From Desulfobaculum sp044987625 (GTDB lineage Bacteria; Desulfobacterota; Desulfovibrionia; Desulfovibrionales; Desulfovibrionaceae), in contig NZ_JBJDSB010000001.1 of NCBI RefSeq assembly GCF_044987625.1, forward strand, positions 1-64,000: 64,000 bases of DNA. Direction: 5' to 3'. Position numbers and translations under genes: made by a program. Shown in pieces: positions 52,466 through 60,332 of the stretch. Position 1 is the first letter of the stretch; the number at the start of each line of letters is the position of its first letter. The notes beneath the pieces are model-generated. The model was not told where the DNA came from, ran no database searches, and saw nothing but the letters and a program-made list of their open reading frames with translations.

Positions 52466-52510
52466 CCCGCGCCACGTCCCAACACTCGCGCACCATCTTT
52501 ACAGCACATG

Positions 52511-52537
52511 AAAAAGGCCGGTTTCCCCGGCCTTTTT
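52511..52537. terminator. bidirectional terminator
   Basis: AAAAAGGCCGG (52511-52521) and CCGGCCTTTTT (52527-52537) pair perfectly around five bases. The A-run and T-run let it work on both strands, ending the small protein gene on the left and the ferredoxin gene on the right. Confidence 0.92.
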
Positions 52538-52561
52538 CATGACAGACGTAACAATCCGCTC

Positions 52562-52744
52562 CTACTCCTGCGAAATGGCCTCCGCAGGGCAGGAATCAAT
52601 GGCTTCTTCCACACATTCGTCCGTGCTGTCGGGCTTTATGACGATGGCCTTCTCTCCATCATCATCCATTTTGAAGACATCAGGACAGATTTCCACGCAA
52701 GACTCGCAACCCATGCATGCTTCTTCATCAATGACAACAGCCAT
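52562..52744 (-). CDS. single 4Fe-4S ferredoxin, D. gigas type
   Basis: A 60-residue electron carrier. The cluster motif is CMGCESCVEICP with the remote cysteine in DSCPAEAI; two further half-motif cysteines match the second site that is a disulfide in D. gigas ferredoxin. Short spacing and overall sequence (VVIDEEACMGCESC, EEAIDSCPAEAI) strongly resemble Desulfovibrio ferredoxin I/II, which serve pyruvate oxidation and related low-potential reactions. ATG 52744 has a GGAGG site; a longer open frame upstream is not coding-like. Confidence 0.95.
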   Translation of the reverse strand: MAVVIDEEACMGCESCVEICPDVFKMDDDGEKAIVIKPDSTDECVEEAIDSCPAEAISQE

Positions 52745-53054
52745 ATGCAATGCCTCCATATGTTTGGAATAGACGTTCCTTCTTCTTACAACCTTCTCCA
52801 AACATTTGACCAGTAAAATTTGAAAGACACTGCCCCTTTCACCCTGTACGCTCAATAACGCCTGCGACGCGCCACTTTTTCGGGGACGCCCTGCTCGTTA
52901 CGCACGCATGCGCACTTCCCGCATCCGCAACGGACCGCCTTGGTTTAACAAACCCTCTTGACAGGTTATTTCCCGCCTCATACGATGGCCCATCCATCTG
53001 TACTCGACAGCGGCGTAGTATGCTCTTTTCCCATTGAATAAACAGGCAGTTGCA
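52745..53054. other. divergent regulatory region between ferredoxin and response regulator
   Basis: It contains a near-consensus promoter for the response regulator (52958-52986). The half next to the ferredoxin is AT-rich (about 52750-52840), as expected for its promoter, but I cannot choose a single site. No gene is seen. Confidence 0.55.
52958..52986 (+). promoter_or_regulatory. sigma-70 promoter of response regulator
   Basis: TTGACA (52958-52963), exactly 17 bases, TACGAT (52981-52986). It predicts a leader of about 60 bases before ATG 53055. Confidence 0.72.
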
Positions 53055-53468
53055 ATGCACATTCTTCTGGTTGAGGACGAATGCATCACACGCGAAAGCG
53101 CGCGGCTTACTCTTGAAGACGAGGGGCATACCGTCACGGCCGTGGAAAATGGCATGCTGGCCCTTGAGGCCGCCCACGCGGCGGTCTTTGATGTCATCCT
53201 TATGGACATCAAGATGCCCGTCATGGACGGCATAGAGGCCGCCACCCACATCCGCCGGGATGCCGGCGAGCGGTACTGTCCGCCCATCATCGCCGTCACC
53301 GCCTTTGCGCGGCACGACATCAGCAGGCAGAACAAAGCCGGCTTTGCGGGGTACCTCATCAAACCCTACACAAAATACGACCTTATCCACGCCGTCCAAT
53401 CCTCTGCCCCAGTCAACGACTATCCGCCCGCGGCAGCCCCGCACTCCCTCTGCACCAATTCCAAATAG
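53055..53468 (+). CDS. stand-alone response regulator receiver
   Basis: A 137-residue single receiver domain without output domain. The acidic pocket is VEDE (Glu7-Asp8-Glu9), the phospho-acceptor is Asp51 in LMDIKMPVMDG, with Thr82 and Lys103 in the expected places. A short Pro/Ala-rich tail follows. No kinase is adjacent; the sensor kinase at 48.4-51.2 kb is the nearest. I chose ATG 53055 because the earlier start (53034) is TTG without a ribosome site. Confidence 0.9.
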   Translation: MHILLVEDECITRESARLTLEDEGHTVTAVENGMLALEAAHAAVFDVILMDIKMPVMDGIEAATHIRRDAGERYCPPIIAVTAFARHDISRQNKAGFAGYLIKPYTKYDLIHAVQSSAPVNDYPPAAAPHSLCTNSK

Positions 53469-53683
53469 CCCCTCCCTCCTGCACCCAAGCCACCGCAACA
53501 GGCGCACCTTTTTCGAGGACACAATGCCTGCACCCGTTTGCGGCGCGCTCTCGCTCAGTGTACAGGGTGCGTGGCCTCCGCACATCGCCCTTTTCCCTGC
53601 GCGCCGGGGCTAAAGCTCCCCGCGCAATTGCCGATAGAGCAGATAAGGCGTTGTTTTCGTCTTGCAAACGGGGAGGGACGAGC

Positions 53684-53974
53684 ATGTCCAATTTCAGCAT
53701 CAGCAACGCGGCATCCAAGATGGCGCGGCAGACTTTTGGCGCACAGGTTGTTTCCAAAACGCTGGATTACATGAACCAATCCGGGTCCTCCTCCCCCAAC
53801 CCTCTCGCCCCCGTGGACAAGACGACCTTCGGGGCACAGGTCGTCACCAAGACCCTCGACTTCATGAACGCAAAGCCCTTTGGCGGAGGAAGCAACTCGG
53901 ACTATGATTTCCAAAAGGATGTCCTGCAGGCGGCAACCGTCGGCAAGGGCACCGTCTTTAATACCAACACCTAG
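53684..53974 (+). CDS. small protein with tandem TFGAQVV repeat
   Basis: A 96-residue protein without signal peptide. It holds two near-identical 15-residue units, TFGAQVVSKTLDYMN (17-31) and TFGAQVVTKTLDFMN (48-62), spaced 31 residues apart. Between them is a serine/proline linker. The C-terminus is polar. I know no function. The start at 53684 has a GGGAGGGA site. A hairpin (54014-54033) follows. The two units could be helical binding modules. Confidence 0.7.
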   Translation: MSNFSISNAASKMARQTFGAQVVSKTLDYMNQSGSSSPNPLAPVDKTTFGAQVVTKTLDFMNAKPFGGGSNSDYDFQKDVLQAATVGKGTVFNTNT

Positions 53975-54013
53975 TCCGACGCACACCGGATGAAAAGAAC
54001 GCCCCATCATGAG

Positions 54014-54045
54014 CACCCCGCCCCGGCGGGGTGTTCGTCGTATTT
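54014..54045 (+). terminator. weak terminator-like hairpin
   Basis: CACCCCGC (54014-54021) and GCGGGGTG (54026-54033) form an 8-bp stem, with only a loosely T-rich tail. It lies 40 bases after the repeat-protein gene. Confidence 0.4.
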
Positions 54046-54109
54046 ACAACAATCGCATCACGTTATACGACAAGCGAGCATCCATACACTGCATCACAGC
54101 GGAGGCCCC

Positions 54110-54361
54110 ATGACCAAGCACCTTGCCCTGTCCCTCGCCCTTGCGGGCACCCTTTTGCTCGCCGCATGCGGCGGCCAGCACTACACCCACCCCAAAGGCG
54201 AACGGAACCTGAATGTCGATTTGGAAAACTGCCGCTGGGACGCCGCCCACGAACAGGCCGAAGACGGCAGTTGGCACCAATCCGAAAGAACAGCCGAGGA
54301 GCAGGACGCCTTTGTCCGCCGCTGCATGAAGGCCAAGGGCTACACCCTGACCGACGACTAG
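54110..54361 (+). CDS. small lipoprotein
   Basis: An 83-residue protein with a clear lipoprotein signal ending LLAAC, so the cysteine near residue 20 would be lipidated. The mature part is polar and carries two cysteines (ENCRWD and RRCMKAKGYTL), a spacing seen in small periplasmic proteins that use a disulfide. A GGAGG site precedes ATG 54110. No family is recognised with confidence. Confidence 0.78.
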   Translation: MTKHLALSLALAGTLLLAACGGQHYTHPKGERNLNVDLENCRWDAAHEQAEDGSWHQSERTAEEQDAFVRRCMKAKGYTLTDD

Positions 54362-54504
54362 CCCCCCCCACAAAACACAAACGCTTCCCGCCCATACGGA
54401 CGGAAAGCGTCATTTACTGAAAAAGGGCCAGCCCCACAGGCCGCCCCGTACCGCCGGCACCCAGCAGGTCCGGCGGGATGGTGCCCCGCGCGCAGCGGCC
54501 GGGG

Positions 54505-54789
54505 CTATTCGTCGTCGCCGTCAAGGTCCAGCAGACCACGCTCGCCAACAAACGAAACAAAGCGCACCAGCGCCGTCTCGCCATCGGCAAACACATCGGC
54601 AATGTCATCAGCGGCGGCGTCGCTATACGTGTTGCGCACAAAGTCCTTGATGCCAAGGGCTATAGCCATCTGCGCCAGCTGCTCGTACTTCGGATTCTCG
54701 GTGATGAGCGAATACAGCCCACCTTCAAGCTGTTCCAGAAGCTGATCCTTGTTCAACTCCTCCAGCGGCAGTCCCTGTTCCGTTCCCAT
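54505..54789 (-). CDS. acidic hypothetical protein
   Basis: A 94-residue acidic, mostly helical protein ending in an aspartate-rich tail (DLDGDDE). No motif, signal peptide or membrane segment is seen. It is convergent with the lipoprotein gene. I assign no function. Confidence 0.68.
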   Translation of the reverse strand: MGTEQGLPLEELNKDQLLEQLEGGLYSLITENPKYEQLAQMAIALGIKDFVRNTYSDAAADDIADVFADGETALVRFVSFVGERGLLDLDGDDE

Positions 54790-54988
54790 GCCTCACTCCT
54801 TACTGTGGGTCTGACTTGTCCACGCGGTCCCGACGACCTGCCGTGAACGCACCCTAGCACGAAGTTGCCCAAGGCCCAAAGCCTGTTTTTTCAACAGGAT
54901 GGAGCATAGCGTCGCCGCTGAATTTCACCGGAAGAACGTAGCACACCACCTTGCCTATGCCACCAAGCACGCGGTAAGGCCCGCCCGG

Positions 54989-55603
54989 TTACAACGCCCC
55001 ATGCCGGTGCAGTGGCGCCAGCATCTCCGGACGCGCCCGAAGCAGAAAGGACACGGTCAGAGCGGCAATAACGCCCTCAACACCGGCCACAGGCAGATGC
55101 GCCACAAGAATCATCTGCGCCACCGGAAGCAGTGCGTCACCGGACAGGGCAAGGGCCACAGCCACCAGCACCCCAGCGCCCAGCACAGCCGTCCCGCCGC
55201 ACAAAAATGCCGCAACACGGCACCCGCCCGGACGCGTCACAAAGCGCCGGAACACATAGTGCGCCAGCACCGCAGGCGCGGCCATGGTGAAGGTATTGAC
55301 CCCAAGGGTGGTAATGCCGCCGTACTGAAACAGCACAGCCTGAAGCGTCAGCCCCACAAGAATGGCAGGAAAGGCCGCCCAGCCCAAAAAAAGCCCCAGC
55401 AGGCCATTGAGGACAAGGTGGGCGCTGGATGGCCCCACCGGCACATGCACCAGCGAGGCAACAAAAAAGAACGCGGAAAGTATGGCCACGCGCATCAGTC
55501 TGTCGTAATCCACAGCGCGCAGGCCAAGCGCCGTACCAAGGGTTGTCAGTGCCGCGCCGCCAAGCAGAACCGGGGCCGTCAGCACGCCTTCGGAAATATG
55601 CAT
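54989..55603 (-). CDS. CbiM-like metal transporter component
   Basis: A 204-residue inner-membrane protein with about six hydrophobic helices. It starts MHISEGVL, the N-terminal metal-binding signature of CbiM/NikM, the substrate component of ECF cobalt and nickel importers. The second signature region is seen in HVPVGPSSAHLVLNGLLGL and TLGVNTFTMA. No CbiN, CbiQ or CbiO gene is adjacent; both flanks are unrelated. It may work with ECF parts elsewhere or act alone. A GGAGG site is five bases before the ATG. Confidence 0.9.
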   Translation of the reverse strand: MHISEGVLTAPVLLGGAALTTLGTALGLRAVDYDRLMRVAILSAFFFVASLVHVPVGPSSAHLVLNGLLGLFLGWAAFPAILVGLTLQAVLFQYGGITTLGVNTFTMAAPAVLAHYVFRRFVTRPGGCRVAAFLCGGTAVLGAGVLVAVALALSGDALLPVAQMILVAHLPVAGVEGVIAALTVSFLLRARPEMLAPLHRHGAL

Positions 55604-55915
55604 ACATCCTCCCTGATGGTTCCCACCGGATTACACGAACCCTTGGCGCGTGTCACGCGTCGATACGGCGACGAGCGGAATTCATCAATCAGTGGGCGGG
55701 CTTCCACTACGCCGATGCGGCCCTGGGGTAAAAGCGCTTCTGCGGCGCGGACTTTTGGGGCATAGCCTCTCTGTACCACCTCTGGTAAAAGGAATGGATT
55801 CATGCATAGTTGCACTTGCACGGAGTAACCGCTTGCTGATATTGTGTCCGGGATTTCCGTTTCTTTGTCTGTTTTATGACGCATTCACCTTTTATGGTAC
55901 AGAACGGAGGTTTAC
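55604..55915. other. divergent region between cbiM and cytochrome c3
   Basis: It holds a candidate cytochrome c3 promoter (55816-55845). I looked for a cobalamin riboswitch on the cbiM strand but the conserved boxes are not there. A short hairpin around 55777-55790 (TACCA with TGGTA) may be a protein-binding site. An open frame on the minus strand (55579-55884) is not supported. Confidence 0.5.
55816..55845 (+). promoter_or_regulatory. candidate promoter of cytochrome c3
   Basis: TTGCAC (55816-55821), 18 bases, TATTGT (55840-55845), about 65 bases before the ATG. Confidence 0.5.
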
Positions 55916-56311
55916 ATGTCGCGCACAGTTGTTCTTTTCATGGGCATTCTCGCCCTTGTGGGCCTGTGTTTCGCCCCGGCCTTTGCCGGGATGGAAGCCC
56001 CGCAGGACCCCATCACCATGATGGTGCCTGATGGCGAAAAAGCCACCAAGCCCCCGGTGGTCTTCCCCCACGCCAGCCACGGCGACCTGGAGTGTACAGC
56101 CTGTCACCACACGTGGGACGGCTCCTCCGACATCATGAAGTGTAAAAGCTCGGGCTGTCATGACCTGTACCCGGACAAGAAGGGCGAGCAGTCCTACTAC
56201 CGGTCCTACCATGCCAGCACCGAGGGCAGCTGCCTCGGCTGTCACCGCATCAAGCGCAAGGCCAAGGAACCCTACGGCCCCACCAGCTGTAAGCAGTGCC
56301 ACGCCGAGTAG
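55916..56311 (+). CDS. tetraheme cytochrome c3
   Basis: A 131-residue periplasmic protein with a Sec signal peptide (AFAG cleavage region near residue 24). It carries four heme sites in c3 order: CTACHH, CKSSGCH (four-residue spacing), CLGCH and CKQCH, plus the upstream histidines of FPHASHG that serve as axial ligands. In D. vulgaris-type c3 the fourth site usually also has a four-residue spacing; here it has two. It would accept electrons from periplasmic hydrogenases and pass them to membrane complexes. A GGAGG site precedes the ATG and a terminator follows. Confidence 0.95.
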   Translation: MSRTVVLFMGILALVGLCFAPAFAGMEAPQDPITMMVPDGEKATKPPVVFPHASHGDLECTACHHTWDGSSDIMKCKSSGCHDLYPDKKGEQSYYRSYHASTEGSCLGCHRIKRKAKEPYGPTSCKQCHAE

Positions 56312-56332
56312 CTCCGCGTAACGCCACGTATC

Positions 56333-56377
56333 CGCATCCGGGGACGCGCAAGCGCCGCGCCCCGGATGCGCTTTTTT
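56333..56377 (+). terminator. terminator of cytochrome c3 gene
   Basis: Eleven-base arms CGCATCCGGGG (56333-56343) and CCCCGGATGCG (56360-56370) around a 16-base loop, then a six-T run. Confidence 0.88.
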
Positions 56378-56505
56378 CCACTCCCGGACGCGCCGGAGTT
56401 TTCCAAGCACGCGGAGTATGCTAGACAGAAACAAGACGCCCACGACCAACACACAAGCAGGCCAACGTCTGGCCACGCACTGGCAACCCCGGAGGAACAC
56501 CCCTC

Positions 56506-57837
56506 ATGCCGACGTCCAAGAAAGGCGGCAAGCGTCTGGATACCAAGATTCCCACTCTCGGCCCGGCAAAAATACCGTCCAACATGCCCTACTGCCGGTT
56601 CACGGACGACTCCGCCACCACGGAAATCAACATCGCGCAGGATTTGGACCACGGCACCGCGCCCAACCAAATTCTCAAGCTGGAGCTCGCCGGCCCGCGC
56701 GAGCACACCTATTTCGACCCATCCAAGACCAAATGCGCCATCGTCACCTGCGGCGGACTGTGCCCAGGGATCAACGACGTTATCCGCGCCATCGTCATGG
56801 AGGCGCACCACAACTACCGCGTGGCCGCAACCCTCGGCATCCGCTACGGCCTTGAGGGTTTCATCCCCAAGTACGGCCACCCCATCGAGGAACTCACCCC
56901 CGAGTCCGTCTCGGACATCCACATGTTTGGCGGCACCATGCTCGGTTCCTCACGCGGGCCGCAGCCGCCGGAGGAAATTGTGGACGCGCTGGAGCGCATG
57001 AATATTTCCGTCCTCTTCCTTATCGGCGGGGACGGCACCATGCACGCCGCCGAAAGCATCCTTGAGGAAGTCACGCGGCGTAAACTCAAAATTTCCATCA
57101 TCGGCATCCCAAAGACCATCGATAACGACATCAACTTCGTCTATCAGTCCTTTGGGTTCGACACCGCCGTCGAGGCCGCCACCCTCGCCATCGACTGCGC
57201 CCACACCGAGGCTACAGGCGCCTACAACGGCGTCGGCATGGTCAAGCTCATGGGACGCGAGTCCGGCTTCATCGCCGCGCAGGCCACCCTTGCCCTCAAG
57301 GTGGTCAACTTCGTCCTCGTTCCCGAAGCCCCCTTCCCCTTGGAGGGCGAAGGCGGCCTGCTGGATGCCATTGAGAAGCGCCTTGAAAAGCGCGGGCATG
57401 CCGTCATCGTCGTGGCCGAGGGCGCAGGGCAGGACCTGTGCGAAACCTCCGGCGACACCGACGCCTCCGGCAACCCCATCCTTGGCGAAATCTGCACCAT
57501 TCTGCGCAACCGCATCGGTGAACACTTCAAGGAAAAGGACCTGCCCCTTACCCTCAAATTCATCGATCCCAGCTATATTATCCGCTCGGTCCCGGCCAAC
57601 GCCAACGACCGCGTCTACTGCGGCTTCCTCGGCCAGCACGCGGTACACGCCGCCATGGCGGGCAAAACCGGCATGGTCATCAGCAAGATGCGCGGGCACT
57701 ACATTCATCTGCCCCTGCATCTTGTCACCACCAGCCGCCGTACCATCAAGACGGATTCCGACTACTGGCGCTCCGTCCTCGAGTCCACGGGCCAGTTCAT
57801 GTACATGCCGTCGTGCTTTAGCGGAAAACACAAGTAG
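56506..57837 (+). CDS. 6-phosphofructokinase, Lys-type of the PfkA family
   Basis: Phosphorylates fructose 6-phosphate in glycolysis. The 443-residue protein belongs to the longer clade that includes plant enzymes. GGDGT (174-178) has the glycine expected of ATP use, where pyrophosphate enzymes have aspartate. PKTIDND (202-208) has lysine where E. coli PfkA has glycine, the residue seen in pyrophosphate enzymes and in the non-allosteric ATP clade. MGRESGF and the downstream EGAGQDL complete the active site. A GGAGG site precedes the ATG. Phosphoryl donor ATP is therefore likely but not certain. Confidence 0.9.
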   Translation: MPTSKKGGKRLDTKIPTLGPAKIPSNMPYCRFTDDSATTEINIAQDLDHGTAPNQILKLELAGPREHTYFDPSKTKCAIVTCGGLCPGINDVIRAIVMEAHHNYRVAATLGIRYGLEGFIPKYGHPIEELTPESVSDIHMFGGTMLGSSRGPQPPEEIVDALERMNISVLFLIGGDGTMHAAESILEEVTRRKLKISIIGIPKTIDNDINFVYQSFGFDTAVEAATLAIDCAHTEATGAYNGVGMVKLMGRESGFIAAQATLALKVVNFVLVPEAPFPLEGEGGLLDAIEKRLEKRGHAVIVVAEGAGQDLCETSGDTDASGNPILGEICTILRNRIGEHFKEKDLPLTLKFIDPSYIIRSVPANANDRVYCGFLGQHAVHAAMAGKTGMVISKMRGHYIHLPLHLVTTSRRTIKTDSDYWRSVLESTGQFMYMPSCFSGKHK

Positions 57838-57973
57838 CACATCCTGCCCGCCCGCCACTCACCGGGCGGGCAGGACAGACAACTCCGCGTCACGCGACCG
57901 CCGCTCCCACAGAGCGGCCTGCAAACGCTCAACAGACCACCGCCGCATACACCGCTTCTTCCTATGGTGACAT

Positions 57974-58393
57974 ATGCTTCGATGCCTCGCCACGCTGCTT
58001 CTGGTGCTCACCCTCTGTGCCGCCATCCCCTGCGCCGCCCATGCGCAGGAGGAGCGCGTCACCATGAAATTTCACGGCCCAGACGTCTCCATCCCTGAAC
58101 TCACCGTCCTCGATGGCGCCCAGCCGCGCATCGTGCTCGACGTCACCGGCGTAGACCGCTGGAATGCCCCCGCACAGCAAGACCTTGACGGCCAGCATCT
58201 CACGCGCCTCACCAGCGCCTACCGCCGCGTCGGCGGGCAGGTTCAAGTCGTCATCGGCCTTCGCCAACCGCCCTCGCACTACACAATTTCCACGTTCTAC
58301 GAGGTTTTTGGCGACACCCTTGCTTTTGTGGTCATCGTCGAGCCGCGCGGCGACAGCCCCCAACAGCGCGCCGCGCCACACAAATCGCCCTAG
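57974..58393 (+). CDS. exported small beta-rich protein
   Basis: A 139-residue protein with a Sec signal peptide (hydrophobic residues 5-22, AHAQ cleavage). The mature part (PELTVLDGAQPRIVLDVTGV, GQVQVVIGLRQP) resembles an AMIN-type envelope domain, a fold found in proteins that localise to peptidoglycan or secretins. I regard this as a resemblance only. The tail is polar and Pro/Gln-rich. The ribosome site is weak. Confidence 0.68.
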   Translation: MLRCLATLLLVLTLCAAIPCAAHAQEERVTMKFHGPDVSIPELTVLDGAQPRIVLDVTGVDRWNAPAQQDLDGQHLTRLTSAYRRVGGQVQVVIGLRQPPSHYTISTFYEVFGDTLAFVVIVEPRGDSPQQRAAPHKSP

Positions 58394-58480
58394 GAGCCTC
58401 GTTCCGCTCTTCCGCGCCCGCACCCCAGCACGCGCAAAATCGCACGAAAAACCAAGCATCTCAGGTCATTACACCCCGAA

Positions 58481-58508
58481 TTGACAAGGGCTCACCTATG
58501 GCTATTGT
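58481..58508 (+). promoter_or_regulatory. promoter abutting the start codon of the next gene
   Basis: TTGACA (58481-58486), 16 bases, TATTGT (58503-58508). The expected start of transcription falls on or next to the ATG at 58515, so the mRNA would have no leader. No ribosome site can be placed upstream. Confidence 0.6.
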
Positions 58509-58514
58509 ATAGGG

Positions 58515-59507
58515 ATGCGCAACACTCATTTCGCCAAGGCCCTTGTGGCCCTTGTCGCCTGTATTGGCGTCATTCTTTATCCGGACCGCGACGCACTGGC
58601 GTGGGGACCCGGCGTGCACATCGCCATTGGCGAGTATTTTCTGAGCAATCTGTCCCTGCTGCCGCCCCTTGTTGCGGAACTGCTGCGGACGTACCCCAGC
58701 TCGTTCCTATACGGCGCGCTCAGCGCCGACATCTTCGTCGGCAAAGGCTCCACCGTACACCCAACGCACAGTCACAACTGGAACGTCGCCCAGACCCTGC
58801 GTGCCTCCGCGCCCAGCCCCAAGGTGCAGGCCTACGCGCTGGGTTATCTGTCGCACCTTGCTGCGGACACCATCGCCCATAATCACTACGTGCCCAACAT
58901 GCTCTCCGCCATGCCCATGGCCGGAAAGCTCAGTCATGTCTATACGGAAATGCTGGCGGACAACCTTGTGCGCTGGGACAAGCGCAAGGCCCGCCGCCTG
59001 CTGCGCCGTCAAAACGCCGAAGCCGACGTCACCCTGCTTGCCGCCATGGGCTGCACCAAGCTCCCCTTCGTGCTCAAAAAGCACCTCGTGCACAACAGTC
59101 TGCGGCTGACCGAGCGCAAAAGCCTCGGTCATTCCCTCGACATCGCCCGGCGACATCTTGCCCCTACCGGCGTGCGGCCCTACTTTCACGACATGTTCGC
59201 CCTCAGCATCAACGTCGTCGGCGAAGTGCTCCGCAATCCGGACTCCGCCGCCGCCCTCGCTCACGACCCCGTGGGCACCCGCGCCCTGTGGAGCGTCAAA
59301 CAAATCATGCGCAAACGCTACCGCCGCAAGATCCATCACGGCCCGCGACGCCTTGGCACCATGTATCCCGTGCCGTCCGACCTCGTGGACGTTCGACCGC
59401 CCCTGCGCAGTGCGCACGTCGACGCCGCCCTGCTTCTGAAACATCTGCGCGGGACGCGCCGCCGTTCCGGCTCGCAGTCCCTGCCGCCCACCGGCACCAC
59501 CGGCTAA
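58515..59507 (+). CDS. zinc-dependent phospholipase C-family protein
   Basis: A 330-residue exported protein. A signal peptide (hydrophobic about 8-22, then DALAWGPG) is followed by features of the zinc phospholipase C/P1 nuclease-like fold: the N-terminal Trp after cleavage, LYGALSADIFVG, THSHNW, and YLSHLAADTIAHNHYVP, which supply His and Asp zinc ligands. Members of this family without clear phospholipase activity are common in bacteria. The ATG is preceded directly by a promoter, so the mRNA may be leaderless. The C-terminal 60 residues are basic. Confidence 0.82.
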   Translation: MRNTHFAKALVALVACIGVILYPDRDALAWGPGVHIAIGEYFLSNLSLLPPLVAELLRTYPSSFLYGALSADIFVGKGSTVHPTHSHNWNVAQTLRASAPSPKVQAYALGYLSHLAADTIAHNHYVPNMLSAMPMAGKLSHVYTEMLADNLVRWDKRKARRLLRRQNAEADVTLLAAMGCTKLPFVLKKHLVHNSLRLTERKSLGHSLDIARRHLAPTGVRPYFHDMFALSINVVGEVLRNPDSAAALAHDPVGTRALWSVKQIMRKRYRRKIHHGPRRLGTMYPVPSDLVDVRPPLRSAHVDAALLLKHLRGTRRRSGSQSLPPTGTTG

Positions 59508-59518
59508 CCCTCACCACG

Positions 59519-60019
59519 ATGCGACTCTGGCGACGAAGCGTTTCCTACGTTCGGGCGACACCGCTCCCCCACGCCACCAAGTGCGTCTTCCTCTTCCTCT
59601 CGTGCCTCAGCGGCATCGAGGCCATAGACGCCATCGCCCATGGCCGCGTCGCCCTCGCCGTCCTCCTCTGGGTCTCCGCCTTCGCCACCCTCGGCGTCAG
59701 CATTCTCGCCGCCGCCGACGCCATGACGCGCTATCGCGAATACCAGCGTCTGCGCGATGCCTTCGAGCGCTTCGGCTTCCATCCGCGCATCGTGCACCAC
59801 GTCGCGCACTCCCGCTGCCAACGCGATGCCGCCCTGCGCGCCGCCGACGAAACCGGCTTCGCCCAGCACACCCGCACCTACTTTCACAGCCTCGGCTACC
59901 GCTGGTACCACCTCCTCCCAGATGCCTTCATCCGCCGCCCATGGCTCGCCCTCTCACCCTCCTTCCTCAGCCGGACCTTTCTGCCCGGCAAGCGAGGGCG
60001 TCGAGGTACAGGAAAATAA
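59519..60019 (+). CDS. hypothetical membrane protein
   Basis: A 166-residue protein with two hydrophobic helices near residues 20-40 and 44-66 and a long charged C-terminus (QRLRDAFERFGFHPRIVHHVAH, GYRWYHLLPDAF). It begins 12 bases after the preceding gene and probably shares its transcript. I recognise no family. An element of the dispersed hairpin family starts 44 bases after the stop. Confidence 0.65.
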   Translation: MRLWRRSVSYVRATPLPHATKCVFLFLSCLSGIEAIDAIAHGRVALAVLLWVSAFATLGVSILAAADAMTRYREYQRLRDAFERFGFHPRIVHHVAHSRCQRDAALRAADETGFAQHTRTYFHSLGYRWYHLLPDAFIRRPWLALSPSFLSRTFLPGKRGRRGTGK

Positions 60020-60061
60020 AGAGAGCCACCGGCACTTCGACACGACCCGGCAAAGGGAAAA

Positions 60062-60101
60062 GCCTCCGGCGGGTTAAGGGCCGTGGGCCCTTAACAATCC
60101 C
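60062..60101 (+). repeat. dispersed hairpin element, half copy (C)
   Basis: GCCTCCGGCGG box (60062-60072), then a 9-bp stem (60074-60082 with 60086-60094, arms TTAAGGGCC and GGCCCTTAA), then ACAATCCC. The second hairpin is missing. It is in sense orientation 44 bases after the membrane protein's stop. Confidence 0.72.
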
Positions 60102-60215
60102 ATTTATACGCCAGTAATGCGTCCCGCACACGCGGCCTCTATCTGGCCCCGACAACGGCGCCACGCCCACGCGGGCAACTGGACCCACGTAAAGGGCATA
60201 CCCACCCGACCCCTT

Positions 60216-60286
60216 TTTTCGGGCTGGCTTCCAGCCCGAAAACCTCGGGATTCTTAAGGGCCCATGGCCCTTAAGCCGCCGGAGGC
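60216..60286 (-). repeat. dispersed two-hairpin element, full copy (D)
   Basis: On the minus strand: GCCTCCGGCGG box (60276-60286), 10-bp stem (60253-60262 with 60266-60275), ATCCCGAGG spacer, then TTTT, arms CGGGCTGG (60231-60238) and CCAGCCCG (60220-60227), AAAA. Compared with copy A, both stems have paired changes. It lies downstream of the 60399-60638 gene, beyond that gene's terminator. Confidence 0.75.
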
Positions 60287-60332
60287 ACCCTCTCGAACCC
60301 GGCGTAACGACCCGGCCCATCGCATGGCACCC

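Noticed and set aside
55604..55800. Possible cobalamin riboswitch upstream of cbiM
   Set aside because: Only a vague CCCGCCCACTG-like piece occurs. The B12 box and the other conserved pieces are missing.
55579..55884. A 101-codon minus-strand frame before cbiM
   Set aside because: No ribosome site, overlaps the cbiM start by 25 bases, and shows no protein-like pattern.
57843..57874. Hairpin after the phosphofructokinase gene as a terminator
   Set aside because: The 12-bp stem is perfect, but no T-run follows, so I do not call it a rho-independent terminator.
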